A DNA stretch of 64,000 bases from Actinomadura formosensis NBRC 14204 (GCF_001552155.1 NZ_BCQQ01000009.1:1-64000); one strand, 5' to 3'; shown: positions 7,734 through 18,035, counted from the first letter of the stretch. A program made the numbers and translations. Notes: generated by a model not told the origin, from the letters alone.

Positions 7734-9074
7734 TCAGGAGATGTCGATGAGGGTGAGGAGGGAGAGTTCCTGCCGCTCCAACTCCCACAGTGCGCGTCCC
7801 GATGCCCTGAGACGACCCGCCTGGCGTTCGACCATGGCCTCGTAGACCTGCCGTGCGGCGCGTCCGTTGCCGAAGGAGGCGTCGCGGTTCTCCAGCTCGA
7901 AGTAGGAGAACAGCCCGCTCTTGGCCTCCGGGGTGAGGAAGTAGCCGTCGCGGGCGGCGTGCAGGCCGACGATCTCCACCAGTTCCGCCGAGGTGTAGTC
8001 CTCGAACGCGATGGTGCGCGTGAACCGCGAGCGCAGCCCCGGATTGGACGAGAGGAAGTCCTGCATCTCCGTCTCGTAGCCGGCGACGATGACCACGACG
8101 TCGTCGCGGTGGTCCTCCATGAGCTTGACCAGGACATCGATCGCCTCGCGGCCGAAGTCGCGGCCGGAGTCGGAGCGGGCCAGGGCGTACGCCTCGTCGA
8201 TGAACAGGACGCCGCCCCGCGCGCTGTCGAACTTCTCTCTTGTCTTCCTGGAGGTCTCACCGATGTACTGGCCCACCAGATCGGGACGCGCGACCTCGAC
8301 GATATGGCCTTTGCTGACGACCTTGAGCGCCGCCAGGATGCGGCCGTACAGCCGCGCGACGGTGGTCTTGCCGGTCCCCGGGGGGCCGGTGAACACCAGG
8401 TGGTGCCCGGGGTTGGGCACGCGCAGGCCGAGGCGGGACCGCTGCAAACCGACCTCGATGGCATCGACGATGGTGCTGACCTGACCCTTGACCCCCGCGA
8501 GGCCGATCATCTGCTCAAGTTCCCGCAGGAGCGTTCCCACGTCCTCGCGGCTCCCCGGCTCGCGGGCCCCCGGCAGGTCGTCCCGGCCGTCCGACCACGG
8601 CGGCAGAGGTTTGCGGCGCGGACGATCCGGGTCGCTGAAGGCGGTGCTCGCCCAGAGGCCGTCGGGCGCGAGCCGATAGGGCAGCGGGGCCTGCTGATCG
8701 TGGTACTCGGGGCTGCACGTCGCGAACGGGCCGTCGGAGGACAGCAGGACGTCCATGTGGGGGGTGGCGTGGTGGGTCAGCCAGGTGGACATCCCCAGAG
8801 CCCCCTCATGCCGGTAGTGCTCCCAGGTCTCCCACAGCGCGGTGATCCTCAAGATCGCCTCGGCGTGCTTCCACCACTGCGCGCACCACCGGAACTTGTC
8901 CCCGACCCTTCGCCGGTACATGGGGGCCAGGAACTCGACGAAGAACTCTTCCGGATCGTGGAAGTGGGGCTCGCAGGCCGCCGCTGCGGACTGCTCGTCG
9001 GTGTCGGGCGCAGAATCCGCCTGTTCGGGCGGAGAGGCGGTGTGACCTGCCGGGCCGTGGTCGTCGATGGGCAA
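7734..9074 (-). CDS. DUF4913 + CbxX/CfqX-type AAA+ ATPase
   Basis: 446 residues from a TTG start at 9074, chosen because GGAGG sits 4 bases upstream and no ATG or GTG lies near the domain edge. Residues ~35-160 resemble DUF4913 ([27 protein letters not shown]). A linker follows, then an AAA+ module of the CbxX/CfqX type: Walker A GPPGTGKT (~230), Walker [11 protein letters not shown] (~290), sensor-like [10 protein letters not shown], and arginines in RSRFTRT. This AAA family is used in Rubisco activation, type VII secretion (EccA-like) and other remodelling roles. Nothing nearby identifies its client. The DUF4913 domain suggests a mobile-element-related actinomycete lineage. It appears to stand alone. 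Confidence 0.8.
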   Translation of the reverse strand: MPIDDHGPAGHTASPPEQADSAPDTDEQSAAAACEPHFHDPEEFFVEFLAPMYRRRVGDKFRWCAQWWKHAEAILRITALWETWEHYRHEGALGMSTWLTHHATPHMDVLLSSDGPFATCSPEYHDQQAPLPYRLAPDGLWASTAFSDPDRPRRKPLPPWSDGRDDLPGAREPGSREDVGTLLRELEQMIGLAGVKGQVSTIVDAIEVGLQRSRLGLRVPNPGHHLVFTGPPGTGKTTVARLYGRILAALKVVSKGHIVEVARPDLVGQYIGETSRKTREKFDSARGGVLFIDEAYALARSDSGRDFGREAIDVLVKLMEDHRDDVVVIVAGYETEMQDFLSSNPGLRSRFTRTIAFEDYTSAELVEIVGLHAARDGYFLTPEAKSGLFSYFELENRDASFGNGRAARQVYEAMVERQAGRLRASGRALWELERQELSLLTLIDIS

Positions 9075-9319
9075 CTGACCTCCGAATCGACGCAAGTTCG
9101 GGGAGCGCCAAAGATGATAACCAGGTTGAAAGCGCAGGGTCCGGCGAGTCGTGGTTTTGGTGGCCGCCGGCGGGCTTCGGCAGGCGGAGGGTTTCCGGGC
9201 GACTCCGCGGTAGCCGGCGACCTCGGAGGGTTCACCGGTGGCGCGGGTGAGGGCCGGGCGGCTGCCCGCGCGGGGGCGTTCAGCAGGCGCATGACGATCC
9301 GGTGAACCTTTTCGGCAGG

Positions 9320-10021
9320 TCAGGAGGGTGGGCCCGCCGGGCCGAAGCGGCGGCGGGTGGGGTCCTCGATCGTGCCGCCCAGCCGGTTCTCGAAGGTGCG
9401 GCGCCAGTTGTGGCCGAGTTCGGGCACGAGGAGCGCCCGGATGGCCGGCAGGTCGCGTTTGTCGTGGTGCATGAGGCGGTTGGCCTCGGCGAGGGTGGCC
9501 GACGGGTGGAGGCGGTCGATCAGGTCGATCCGGTCTCCCGCGCGGACCCGGCCCTCCTGGAGGACCCGCGTGTAGAAACCGGTCCGCCCGCAGCGTTCGA
9601 ACCACAGCGGCAGTTCCCCGGCGCCGTACCGGGCGGCGAGGCGGTAGCAGGGGTTGCGCGGAAGGCTGACCTGGAGCACGGCGCCGCCGGCGCGGAGCAC
9701 GTCGCCGATGCAGACCTCGTGCTCGTCCAGCCCCGAGGTGGTGAGGTTCTCGCCGAAGGCCGGCCGGTCGAGACGGCGGCCGAGCAGCCGCTCGTAGTGG
9801 CGGTAGTGCTCGGAAGGGAAGACGCAGACCGCCTTGTCCGGTCCTCCGTGCTTGACGCGGTCGCCCTGCTCGTCGCCCGCCAGACCGAGCGCGGTGACCA
9901 TGACCGGCGCGTCGATGGGCTTCTTGGCGAACGCGCTGCGGATGGTGCGGCCCCGGTACGGGAGGTCCCCGGCGGTACCGGCACTGACGGTCAGGACCCG
10001 GGCACCGGATCGAGCCTCCAT
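9320..10021 (-). CDS. MOSC-domain sulfurase-like protein (YiiM type)
   Basis: About 233 residues. MOSC motifs are present: [23 protein letters not shown], and the conserved cysteine in SLPRNPC (residue ~124) proposed to carry sulfur. A helical 3-alpha end ([14 protein letters not shown]) is typical of YiiM-like proteins that act with molybdenum cofactor or on N-hydroxylated bases. Its ATG overlaps the stop of the XRE-cupin gene (TGATG), so they form a two-gene operon; an in-frame GTG lies one codon earlier. Specific substrate unknown. Confidence 0.88.
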   Translation of the reverse strand: MEARSGARVLTVSAGTAGDLPYRGRTIRSAFAKKPIDAPVMVTALGLAGDEQGDRVKHGGPDKAVCVFPSEHYRHYERLLGRRLDRPAFGENLTTSGLDEHEVCIGDVLRAGGAVLQVSLPRNPCYRLAARYGAGELPLWFERCGRTGFYTRVLQEGRVRAGDRIDLIDRLHPSATLAEANRLMHHDKRDLPAIRALLVPELGHNWRRTFENRLGGTIEDPTRRRFGPAGPPS

Positions 10022-10623
10022 CACGTCCTCCGTAGGTAGGAGTCGAACAGCGGCGCGGCCACCGGGGCCGCGACCAGCAGCAACTCGGTGTCCGCGGCGC
10101 CGGCGGCGGCCAGCCGGTGCGGGATCTGCGCATCGAACTGCGCCGCGTCACCGGGATCGAGTACCTCGTTCCCGCCGCCGAGGGACAGCGACAGCCGTCC
10201 CGACAGGACGTACAGCCACTCCTGGCCCGCGTGCTCGTACATCTGGTCCGGCTTGTGTCCGGCCGGGACGGTCACCCGCATGGCCTCCAGCCCGCCGCCG
10301 GCCGCGGGCGGGGTGAGCGGCCGGAACCGCAGCCCGTTGCCGTGTTCCTCCCGGACCCGGGTGCCGCGCACGACGAAGCCGCCGCCCGCCTCGTCCCGGC
10401 CCACCAGTTCCGACACGGCGACGCCGAACGCCCGTGCCAGGCTCATCAACGCCGCGAGGGAGGGCTGCCGCTCACCGCTCTCCAGGCGTCCCAGGTACGC
10501 CTTGGAAAGGCCGGTCGCGTCCGACAGGCGTTCCAGCGTCCACCCGTGCCGCCTGCGCAGCCGCCGGATCCGCCCGGGGATCTCGGCTATTTCCTGAGCG
10601 ACCGGGTCGCGTGGGTCCGACAT
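10021..10623 (-). CDS. XRE-family regulator with C-terminal cupin domain
   Basis: 200 residues. An N-terminal HTH ([19 protein letters not shown], ~28-50) is followed by a cupin-2 barrel (~105-195, with [14 protein letters not shown] and [13 protein letters not shown]). This is the layout of PuuR/SutR-like metabolite-sensing repressors. The ATG at 10623 is preferred over a longer frame that runs into a palindrome. The spacing to GGAGG is very short (one base), so the exact start is uncertain. It is co-transcribed with the MOSC gene. A perfect 54-bp palindrome begins 12 bp upstream and is the obvious candidate operator. Confidence 0.88.
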   Translation of the reverse strand: MSDPRDPVAQEIAEIPGRIRRLRRRHGWTLERLSDATGLSKAYLGRLESGERQPSLAALMSLARAFGVAVSELVGRDEAGGGFVVRGTRVREEHGNGLRFRPLTPPAAGGGLEAMRVTVPAGHKPDQMYEHAGQEWLYVLSGRLSLSLGGGNEVLDPGDAAQFDAQIPHRLAAAGAADTELLLVAAPVAAPLFDSYLRRT

Positions 10624-10634
10624 GCCTCCACGGT

Positions 10635-10688
10635 AACCCGGCGTCGCCTTGCAGGCGAAATATTTCGCCTGCAAGGCGACGCCGGGTT
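10635..10688. repeat. Perfect 54-bp palindrome (27-bp arms, no loop)
   Basis: Every base from 10635 to 10661 pairs with 10662 to 10688; the centre is GCGAAATATTTCGC. It lies between the start of the XRE-cupin gene and the 3' end of the carboxylase gene. It could be an autoregulatory operator, a terminator for the carboxylase transcript, or both. The AT centre flanked by TTGCAGGCGAAA and its complement looks more like a regulator site than a simple terminator. Confidence 0.85.
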
Positions 10689-10744
10689 CGTGGACGGCGA
10701 CTTCAGCCCGGCCATGGCCGCCTCGGGGCCGAAGGTCTCGATCG

Positions 10745-13700
10745 TCAGCCCAGGCGGGCCTCGATGGCCTCGATGATCCGCGGGCGCAGTTCCGCGGCGG
10801 GGATGACGGCGTCCACGGAGCCGACCTCGACCGCGCGCCGGATGTCGTGCACGCGGTCGAACTCCGCGGCGACCTCGCCGAGCTTCTCCGCGCGGACCGA
10901 GGCGCGAAGCTCGTCGAGTTCCGCGGTCAGCGCGGCGCGGCCGGGACCGGTGGCGGCCGCGACCCGGGCCTCCAGGTCCCGGACGCGGGGGTCGGCCGCG
11001 GTGCGGGCGTTGACCTCGCCGGAGAACACCACCGCCGCGGCGGGCGCGCCGCCGAGCACCGAGGCGAACGAGCCCTCCAGCGCGAGGACGGTCATGTTCG
11101 GGTTCAGCGCCTTGGAGAACACCACGAACGCGCCGCCGTGGTACCGGGAGATCACACAGAACACGATGGGACCGCGGAAGTTCACGATCGCGCGGCCGAT
11201 CTCGGCGCCGTACTCCAGTTGCAGTTTCCGCAGCGACTCCGGCGAGCCGTCGAAGCCCGACAGGTTCGCCAGCACCACCAGCGGCCGGTTCCCGCTGGCC
11301 GCGTTGATCGCCCGCGCGGCCTTCTTCGACGACTGCGGGAACAGCGTGCCCGCGGTGTAGGCGTCCGGGCCGTCGGTGGGCGGGAAACCGCGCCGCGGCA
11401 CCGCACGCGACTCGATGCCGAGCAGGCACACCGGCATGCCGCCGAGATGCACGTCCTGCACCACCGCGGTCTCCGCGTCGGCCATGCCCGCCCAGCGTTC
11501 CAGGACCGGATGGTCCTGGTCGGAGAGCGCCCGCATCACGGCCCGGATGTCGAACGGCTTCTTGCGGTCCGGGTTGGCCGCGGCGGAGAAGATCTCGCCG
11601 ACGGTGGTGAAGTCGCTGCCCTCCACGGTGTGCGGGAAGTCGGAGACGTCGCGGTCGACGGGGTCGGTCGTCGTCGCGCGGCGCGGCGCCTGCTCGCCGG
11701 GCGCGACGTAGGTGTGGTCGTAGTACGACATCAGCACGTCCCGCGCGGCGACCAGGTTCGGCGCCCAGTACTGCGCCTGCCCGTTCGGGCCCATCACCCG
11801 GTCGTAGCCGCCGATGCCGAAGTTGTCCTCGGCCGACACACCGCCGGAGAAGTCGAGCGACTGCTTGCCGGTGAGCACCATCGCCGAGTCCGGCGTCATC
11901 ACGAGGACGCCCTTGGTGTGCATGAGCATCGTCGCCTCGGCGTTCCAGTACGGCTGCGCGCCGACGTTGATGCCCGCGACCACGACGTTGATCTCGCCGC
12001 CGTCCTGCGTGAACTCGACGATCCGCTTGAGCGCCGCCGCCACCCAGTCCATGTTCTCGGTGCCCGACTCCATGGAGATCCGGGCGCCGGCGGACAGCGC
12101 GTACCACTCCAGCGGCACCCGCATCCGCTCGGCCAGGTCCAGCGCGGCGATCACCCGGCGGCACTCCGGCTCCGACAGCGCGCCGAGCGACTTCGTCGGG
12201 TCGCCGAGCAGGACGACCCGAGTGACGCCCCGCGGGTGGCGCGGGGTCGGCGTGGTGACGACACCCGCGACGATCGCCGCGCTGTTGCGGCCCTTCGGCC
12301 GGTCGACCGGCACCAGCGCGTGGTCGTCATCGAGGTCGTACTCGGCGAAGTCGCCGAGCACCTCGGTCAGCTCGTACGGGTACACCGTGTTGCGGCTGCT
12401 CGCGCGCAGCACCTTCTGCCGGTAGCCGTCGACCGGCTCGATCGGTTCGGCGGACGGCTCCCCGACGGTCAGGCTGGTGCCGCCGGTGGCGTCGAACGAG
12501 ATGCGCACGGTGACCTTGGTCAGCTCGCCGGTCTTCCGGTCGCGCCGCCGCGCGATGAACTCGATCTCCTCCAGCCCGGCGCCCGCGGTCGTCGGCAGCA
12601 TCCGCTCGACCAGCATCTCCAGCTCCGCGCGGGTGAGGTCGCTCGGCGGCCAGACGTAGATCACGATCCGGTTGGTGTTGAAGCGCTTCTTCGACGGCCG
12701 CCGCGACTGCGCGCGGCGGATCGAGTCGAGGCAGGTGGCGATGGTGTACTCGGCCGTCGGGAGCGTGCGCAGCCTGCCGTCGTGGTCGCGCAGCCCGGCC
12801 AGGTCGCGCACCTGCGCGAACGCGACGAGGCGGTCGTCGGACGGGTTGTCGCGCGCCACGCACTGGAAGAGGTAGACCTCCTCGTCCGACGACGGCAGCC
12901 GGGTGAGGTCGAACTTGCCGAGCCGCTCCATCCGCATCCGCTGTGCGATGTAGGGGTGCAGGCCGCGGATCAGCCGCTCCTCGGTCATCCCGGTGGCGGA
13001 CGGGCGGAACGTGAAGTGGTGGTGCATCACCGCGCCGCTGCTGCCCGCGACGGTGGTGGTGAGCCGGCGGACCCGGTCCGGCAGCGGGTGGGCGTTGACG
13101 ACCTCGTGCAGCGCGGCCGCCATCGCGTCGAAGTCCTCCGGCTGCCCCTCCCAGGAGAGGTAGATGTCGGCGTCGACGGCGCCGCCGTCGCCGTCGCCCG
13201 CCTGCTCCGCGAGCCCGCGCAGCGCCCCGCCGAGCGCCTCGAAGCTCACCGCGGCGGAGACCAGGCACGAGCCCTCGCGTTCGGCGACGACGAACGTGCA
13301 GCCCCCGATCCGCCTGGTGTGGACGCCGGTCAGCCCCTTGTTGCCGTAGTACCGCCGGGTCAGCACCTCCAGCATGACCGCGTTGTCGGGGTTGCCGCGG
13401 GAGAGCCGCTGGCCGAGCAGCCGCACCAGCGGTTCGGTGCTGCGCACCATCTCGGCGACGCGCTCGGCGCGGTCCGGCGCGTCCGGGCGGGCGTCCAGGT
13501 GGCGCAGGTGCCGGCGGATGTCGGCGTAGACGCGGGCGCGGTTGCGGCGCAGCAGCGGCTGGGCGAACCAGGCGAACACCACACCGCACGCGAGGTCGTA
13601 GACGACGGGGAAGCGGACCTGGGTCGCGGCGATCAGCCGCTCCAGCGCGAGACCGGCGGGCTCGCGCAGCGCCTCGACCGGCGGCGGCTCACTCAGCCAG

Positions 13701-16213
13701 GCGCGCAGCAGCGTCGCGATGACCGCGGCGTCGGTGGACGCGCGCTGCTGGGCGAGGAAGATCCGGAACACCGCGGCTTCGAGTTCGGGGGAGCGCTCCA
13801 GTTCGGGGACGCCGTAGTGGCCGAGCGCCTTGGCGAGCCTGGCCTGGAACGCCTCCGGCAGCCCGGCCCGCTCGACGTCCAGGCTCTGCAGGTAGGTGTG
13901 GAAGTACTCGCGGGGGCTGTGCAGGTGGCCCTCACCGCCGCCGCCGTCGCCGCCCGCCGGCCGGTTGCGGCTCAGCTCGGCGAGGTCGGCGAACACGTCG
14001 ATGAGCGCGAGCTCCTCGGCCAGCGGCCGATGGCCGTCCCCGGCGGCCGCCCGGCGCGCGGCGAGGTAGTCGTCGAGCACCCGGCGCTCGTCGTGCGGGT
14101 CGACGTCGAAGCCCAGCAGCAGGCTGCGCAGGTCCTCCCGGCCGCGTGCGGCGCGCCTGCGCGCCGGGACCGTCCCGGGCGCGGCGGGCAGGTCCAGCTC
14201 GACCTCCCCGGCGGACGCGGTGTCCTCGGCGGTGTCGTCGGCGAGCGGCTCCAGCCGCAGCAGCGGGGCGCCGGTCTCCACCTGGCTGCCCACGGACACC
14301 ACGCATTCTTTCAGCCGCGCCTTGAACGGTGCCCGCAGCACCGTCTCCATCTTCATGCTCTCCAGCACCAGCACCGGCGCGCCCGCCTCGACCTCGGCGC
14401 CCGCCTCCAGCGGCGTGGCGACGACCAGCGCGGGCGCCGGGGAGCGGACGACGCCGCCCTCGTCGCGGCTGACCCGGTGCGTCACGCCGTCCACCTCGAC
14501 CAGGTGGACCGGCCCGTGCGTGCCGGTGAGCAGCCGGTACCGGGCGCCGTTGACGACGATCTGCCCGGTGTGCCGGTCGAAGCGGTCGAGTTCGACGTCG
14601 GCGGTGCGGACCAGGCCGCCCGCCTCGATGCCGACGCGGAACCGGTGCGCGCCGACCCGCGCGACGCGCACCCGGTAGCCGGCGCCGCGCAGCTTGAGGT
14701 CGAGCGGCCGGCCGCTCTCGTGCCGCACCTGCGGGCGTCCGCCGGAGGCCGTCGCCAGCAGCCGCTGCCGCGCGGCGCGCTCGTCCTCCTCGTACGCCTC
14801 GATGGCGGCGGCGGCCAGCGCGACGGCGGAATGCCGGTGGGTGACGAGCCCGCCCTCGGCGCGGACGCGGTCGATCCAGCCGGTGTCCGCGCTGCCGTCG
14901 ATGACCTCCGGCCGGTCGAGCAGGTCCAGGACGAAGCTCTTGTTCGTCGCGCCGCCCTCGATGATCACGGTGGTCTGCGCCATCGCGCGGCGCAGCCTGC
15001 CGAGCGCCTCGTCCCGGTCGCGGCCGTAGGCGATGATCTTCGCGATCATCGAGTCGAAGTCGGCGGGGATGGTGTCGCCCTCCCGGACGCCGGTGTCCAC
15101 CCGGATGCCGGGACCTGCGGGCAGGTCCAGCCGCGCGATGCGGCCGGGGGCGGGCGCGAAGTCGCGGTCGGGGTCCTCGGCGTTCAGCCGGGCCTCGACG
15201 GCGTGCCCGCGCTCCGCCGGCGGCCCGCCTTCGAGCCGCCCGCCGGACGCCACGTGCAACTGCGCCCGGACCAGGTCGAAGCCGGTGGTGGCCTCGGTGA
15301 TCGGGTGCTCGACCTGCAGGCGGGTGTTGACCTCCAGGAACGCGAACAGCTCGTCGCCGGGGTGGTAGAGGAACTCGACCGTGGCCGCGCCGCGGTAGCC
15401 GACCGCGACGGCCAGCCGTTCGGCGGACGCCTTCAGCTCGGCCGCCTGCTCGGGCCCGAGCACCGGCGACGCCGACTCCTCGATGATCTTCTGGTTGCGC
15501 CGCTGCACCGAGCAGTCGCGGACGCCGAGGGCCCACGCCGTTCCCTGGCCGTCCGCGATCACCTGGACCTCGACGTGCCGGGCCCCGGTGACCAGGCGCT
15601 CCAGGAACACGACTCCGCTGCCGAAGGCCCGCGCGGCCTCCTGGCTGGTGCGCTCGTAGGCGTCGGCGAGTTCGGCCTCGCTCCTGATCACGCGGATGCC
15701 GCGTCCGCCGCCGCCCGCGGTCGCCTTCAGCATCAGCGGGTAGCCGATCTCGGACGCCGCCGCCACGGCCTCTTGCAGGGTCTCGACCGCGCCCCGGCTC
15801 CACGGCGCGACCGGCACGCCGACCTCCTCGGCGATCAGCTTCGCGCCGATCTTGTCGCCGAGCTTGCGCATGGCCTCCGCGCTCGGCCCGACGAAGGTGA
15901 CACCGACCTTCTCGCACAGCTCCGCGAACGCCGGGTCCTCCGCGACGAAGCCCCAGCCGACCCACGCGGCGTCCGCGCCGGTCTCCACCAGCGCGCGCTC
16001 CAGCACCTCCAGGTCGAGGTACGGGCGCGCGGACGCGGGACCGAGATCGTAGGCCAGGTCCGCCTCGCGGACGAAGGTGGCGGTGCGGTCGACGTCGGTG
16101 TGCAGGGCGACCGTCTCGATCCTCGTCCCGGTCTCCGCTGCGATGTCCCGTACGGCGTGGATGAGTCGCATGGCGGCCTCACCCCGGTTGACGATGGCGA
16201 CACGACTGAACAC
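10745..16213 (-). CDS. Single-chain biotin-dependent acyl-CoA carboxylase (BC-BCCP-CT fusion)
   Basis: 1822 residues. A biotin carboxylase domain (~1-450) starts FSRVAIVNRGEAAMR and has the ATP-grasp loop GGGGRGIRV and the catalytic-region RRNQKIIEE. A biotinyl domain has ESMKMET with acceptor Lys621. A central region is followed by both carboxyltransferase halves (~1150-1820, with GINVGAQPYWNAEA, GYDRVMGPNGQAQY, LANLSGFDGS and GGAFVVFSKALNPN). It therefore carries ATP-dependent biotin carboxylation and transfer to an acyl-CoA in one chain, like the eukaryotic ACC layout; most bacteria and the usual actinobacterial AccA/AccD/AccE systems split these. Substrate (acetyl-, propionyl- or other acyl-CoA) cannot be told. 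It is monocistronic; the 178 bp upstream hold no gene. Confidence 0.93.
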   Translation of the reverse strand: MFSRVAIVNRGEAAMRLIHAVRDIAAETGTRIETVALHTDVDRTATFVREADLAYDLGPASARPYLDLEVLERALVETGADAAWVGWGFVAEDPAFAELCEKVGVTFVGPSAEAMRKLGDKIGAKLIAEEVGVPVAPWSRGAVETLQEAVAAASEIGYPLMLKATAGGGGRGIRVIRSEAELADAYERTSQEAARAFGSGVVFLERLVTGARHVEVQVIADGQGTAWALGVRDCSVQRRNQKIIEESASPVLGPEQAAELKASAERLAVAVGYRGAATVEFLYHPGDELFAFLEVNTRLQVEHPITEATTGFDLVRAQLHVASGGRLEGGPPAERGHAVEARLNAEDPDRDFAPAPGRIARLDLPAGPGIRVDTGVREGDTIPADFDSMIAKIIAYGRDRDEALGRLRRAMAQTTVIIEGGATNKSFVLDLLDRPEVIDGSADTGWIDRVRAEGGLVTHRHSAVALAAAAIEAYEEDERAARQRLLATASGGRPQVRHESGRPLDLKLRGAGYRVRVARVGAHRFRVGIEAGGLVRTADVELDRFDRHTGQIVVNGARYRLLTGTHGPVHLVEVDGVTHRVSRDEGGVVRSPAPALVVATPLEAGAEVEAGAPVLVLESMKMETVLRAPFKARLKECVVSVGSQVETGAPLLRLEPLADDTAEDTASAGEVELDLPAAPGTVPARRRAARGREDLRSLLLGFDVDPHDERRVLDDYLAARRAAAGDGHRPLAEELALIDVFADLAELSRNRPAGGDGGGGEGHLHSPREYFHTYLQSLDVERAGLPEAFQARLAKALGHYGVPELERSPELEAAVFRIFLAQQRASTDAAVIATLLRAWLSEPPPVEALREPAGLALERLIAATQVRFPVVYDLACGVVFAWFAQPLLRRNRARVYADIRRHLRHLDARPDAPDRAERVAEMVRSTEPLVRLLGQRLSRGNPDNAVMLEVLTRRYYGNKGLTGVHTRRIGGCTFVVAEREGSCLVSAAVSFEALGGALRGLAEQAGDGDGGAVDADIYLSWEGQPEDFDAMAAALHEVVNAHPLPDRVRRLTTTVAGSSGAVMHHHFTFRPSATGMTEERLIRGLHPYIAQRMRMERLGKFDLTRLPSSDEEVYLFQCVARDNPSDDRLVAFAQVRDLAGLRDHDGRLRTLPTAEYTIATCLDSIRRAQSRRPSKKRFNTNRIVIYVWPPSDLTRAELEMLVERMLPTTAGAGLEEIEFIARRRDRKTGELTKVTVRISFDATGGTSLTVGEPSAEPIEPVDGYRQKVLRASSRNTVYPYELTEVLGDFAEYDLDDDHALVPVDRPKGRNSAAIVAGVVTTPTPRHPRGVTRVVLLGDPTKSLGALSEPECRRVIAALDLAERMRVPLEWYALSAGARISMESGTENMDWVAAALKRIVEFTQDGGEINVVVAGINVGAQPYWNAEATMLMHTKGVLVMTPDSAMVLTGKQSLDFSGGVSAEDNFGIGGYDRVMGPNGQAQYWAPNLVAARDVLMSYYDHTYVAPGEQAPRRATTTDPVDRDVSDFPHTVEGSDFTTVGEIFSAAANPDRKKPFDIRAVMRALSDQDHPVLERWAGMADAETAVVQDVHLGGMPVCLLGIESRAVPRRGFPPTDGPDAYTAGTLFPQSSKKAARAINAASGNRPLVVLANLSGFDGSPESLRKLQLEYGAEIGRAIVNFRGPIVFCVISRYHGGAFVVFSKALNPNMTVLALEGSFASVLGGAPAAAVVFSGEVNARTAADPRVRDLEARVAAATGPGRAALTAELDELRASVRAEKLGEVAAEFDRVHDIRRAVEVGSVDAVIPAAELRPRIIEAIEARLG

Positions 16214-16391
16214 CGACCGAGCCCTCCTGTAGACCTGCGTTGTGCGCGCCGCGGCGGCACGACGACCCCCGGACGATGTTCAACCCTTCCGTCTACCGGC
16301 CCGTAGCGCCATGTCGCAGACATCGCACGCTGAGCGGCTCCAGTTGTGGGAAACCTGCAAAGCCGCGCGGAGCCGGAAGTCGGGGGGCGCG

Positions 16392-18035
16392 TCAGGAATC
16401 GGACGGGACGGTGCTGATGACCTGGCCCTTGGTGTTGGCGGCGAGATAGCCGCCGCCGTAGTCGTCGGTGAGGTAGACCAACATGGTCGGCCGGCCGCCG
16501 TTGAAGGTCCAGGAGGCCCTCACGATGATGTACCTGAGGGTCGGCTTGGGCACTTTGAGGGTGCGGTCGGCGCGGCGCATCAGCGCCGGCAGAACGTCCC
16601 AGTTGAAGGCGCCGAGGTCGACTTTGGCGTCGCCGGTGGTGATGGCGATGCTGGGGCCGCTGCGTACGGCCGCGTCCGCGCCCTTCCGGTAGGTGTAGTT
16701 GTCGAAGGCGGCGCGGCGCCGGGGCACGGGAGCGTCGGCGGACGCGTGGTCCTCGTACACCGTGAACTGGGCGAATTTCTTGCTGCCCGACGCCTCCTCG
16801 AACTTTTTGATCACGTCGCGGATGGCGGCGGGGGTCAGCAGGGTCGTGACCTGCGAGGTGCCGCCGCCGTTCCTGCCGCCGCCGTTCGCGCCGGATCCGG
16901 TACGGACGCCGGTGGGGGCGCCGGTGGGGGCGGCGCCGGGAGGGGTGCCGGCGCCGCCCGTCCGCCCGGCGCCGCCGGAGACCTTGGGGAGGACGACGAC
17001 GAGGGCCGCCAGCAGAACCGCGACCGCGCCGACCGCGCCGGCGGCGATCAGGACCGGGCTCAGGCCGGATCGGTGTGACCGCTTCAGCGCGGGCTCGGTC
17101 GTCCGCATCGGGAACGGGGCCGGGGCGGTCCCGGGGCCGGGCATCGCCGCGAAGGCCGGGGGCGGCGGGGGTGGCGGGACCGGGGTGGAGGCGGGGACGG
17201 CGCCCGGGTCGGCGGCCTGGGCGAGCATATGGTCGAGCTGTTCGGGGGCGGGGCGGGCGGCGGGTTCGCGTGCCAGGAGCGCCTGCAGGACGGGTGCCAG
17301 GGGGCCGGCGTGGCCGGCCGGCGGGATCGGGGCCGTCATGACGGCGGCCAGTGTCGCGGCCGTGGTGGGACGGCGGAGCGGATGGCGGCCTTCCACCGCC
17401 GTGTACAGCAGCATGCCGAGCGACCACAGGTCCGAGGCGGGGTCGCCTTCGTGGCCGTGCAGCCGTTCGGGCGCGATGTACTCCGGGGAGCCGACCAGCC
17501 CGCCGGTCTGGGTGAGCCGGGGGGTCTCCTCCAGGACCGCGATGCCGAAGTCGGTGAGGACGGGCGTCCCGTCCGTGCGCAGCAGGACGTTGGCGGGCTT
17601 GACGTCGCGGTGGCAGATGCCGGCCTCGTGCGCCGCGCGCAGCGCCGCCAGCAGCCCGCGCCCCAGCGCGGCGGCCTCGGCGGGCGGCAGCGGCCCGTGC
17701 GCCAGCCGCTCCTGGAGGGACTGCCCGCGGACGAGTTCCATCACCAGCCACGGGTGCGGCATCTCGGGGGAGTCCACGATGTGGTGGATGGTCACCACGT
17801 TGGGGTGGTGGAGGCGGGCGAGGGCGCGGGCCTCGCGCATCACCCGCTCGCGCAGCATCTGCGCGACGTCCGGGTCCAGTTCGGAGGTGTCGGTGCCGGC
17901 GAGCCGCACCTCCTTCAACGCGACCTCGCGTTCCAGGGCGAGGTCGAACGCGCGCCAGACCGCGCCCATCCCGCCGCTGCCGAGCCGTCCGCGCAGTTCG
18001 AAACGGCCGTCGATCACCTGTTGCCCAGACGTCAC
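16392..18035 (-). CDS. Transmembrane Ser/Thr protein kinase (PknB-like)
   Basis: About 547 residues from a GTG at 18035. The Hanks kinase domain has a glycine loop (GRLGSGGMGAVWRA), the VAIK-equivalent lysine in VALKEV, catalytic HRDVKPANV (~D144), DFG in LTDFGIAV, and activation segment GSPEYIAPE. A proline-rich linker leads to one membrane helix (~327-350, VLIAAGAVGAVAVLLAALVVV). An external domain of ~190 residues has no PASTA repeats and no named fold. It probably senses an extracellular cue and phosphorylates cytoplasmic targets; none is evident here. The start follows no strong ribosome-binding site. Confidence 0.92.
   Translation of the reverse strand: MTSGQQVIDGRFELRGRLGSGGMGAVWRAFDLALEREVALKEVRLAGTDTSELDPDVAQMLRERVMREARALARLHHPNVVTIHHIVDSPEMPHPWLVMELVRGQSLQERLAHGPLPPAEAAALGRGLLAALRAAHEAGICHRDVKPANVLLRTDGTPVLTDFGIAVLEETPRLTQTGGLVGSPEYIAPERLHGHEGDPASDLWSLGMLLYTAVEGRHPLRRPTTAATLAAVMTAPIPPAGHAGPLAPVLQALLAREPAARPAPEQLDHMLAQAADPGAVPASTPVPPPPPPPAFAAMPGPGTAPAPFPMRTTEPALKRSHRSGLSPVLIAAGAVGAVAVLLAALVVVLPKVSGGAGRTGGAGTPPGAAPTGAPTGVRTGSGANGGGRNGGGTSQVTTLLTPAAIRDVIKKFEEASGSKKFAQFTVYEDHASADAPVPRRRAAFDNYTYRKGADAAVRSGPSIAITTGDAKVDLGAFNWDVLPALMRRADRTLKVPKPTLRYIIVRASWTFNGGRPTMLVYLTDDYGGGYLAANTKGQVISTVPSDS

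Noticed and set aside
9075..10151. Upstream extension of the AAA+ gene across the MOSC gene
   Set aside because: The frame is open but overlaps the real MOSC gene and is not protein-like; the start is placed at TTG 9074.
10649..16306. 1885-residue plus-strand open frame opposite the carboxylase
   Set aside because: Its composition is that of an antisense shadow in GC-rich DNA; the minus strand has clear BC, BCCP and CT motifs.
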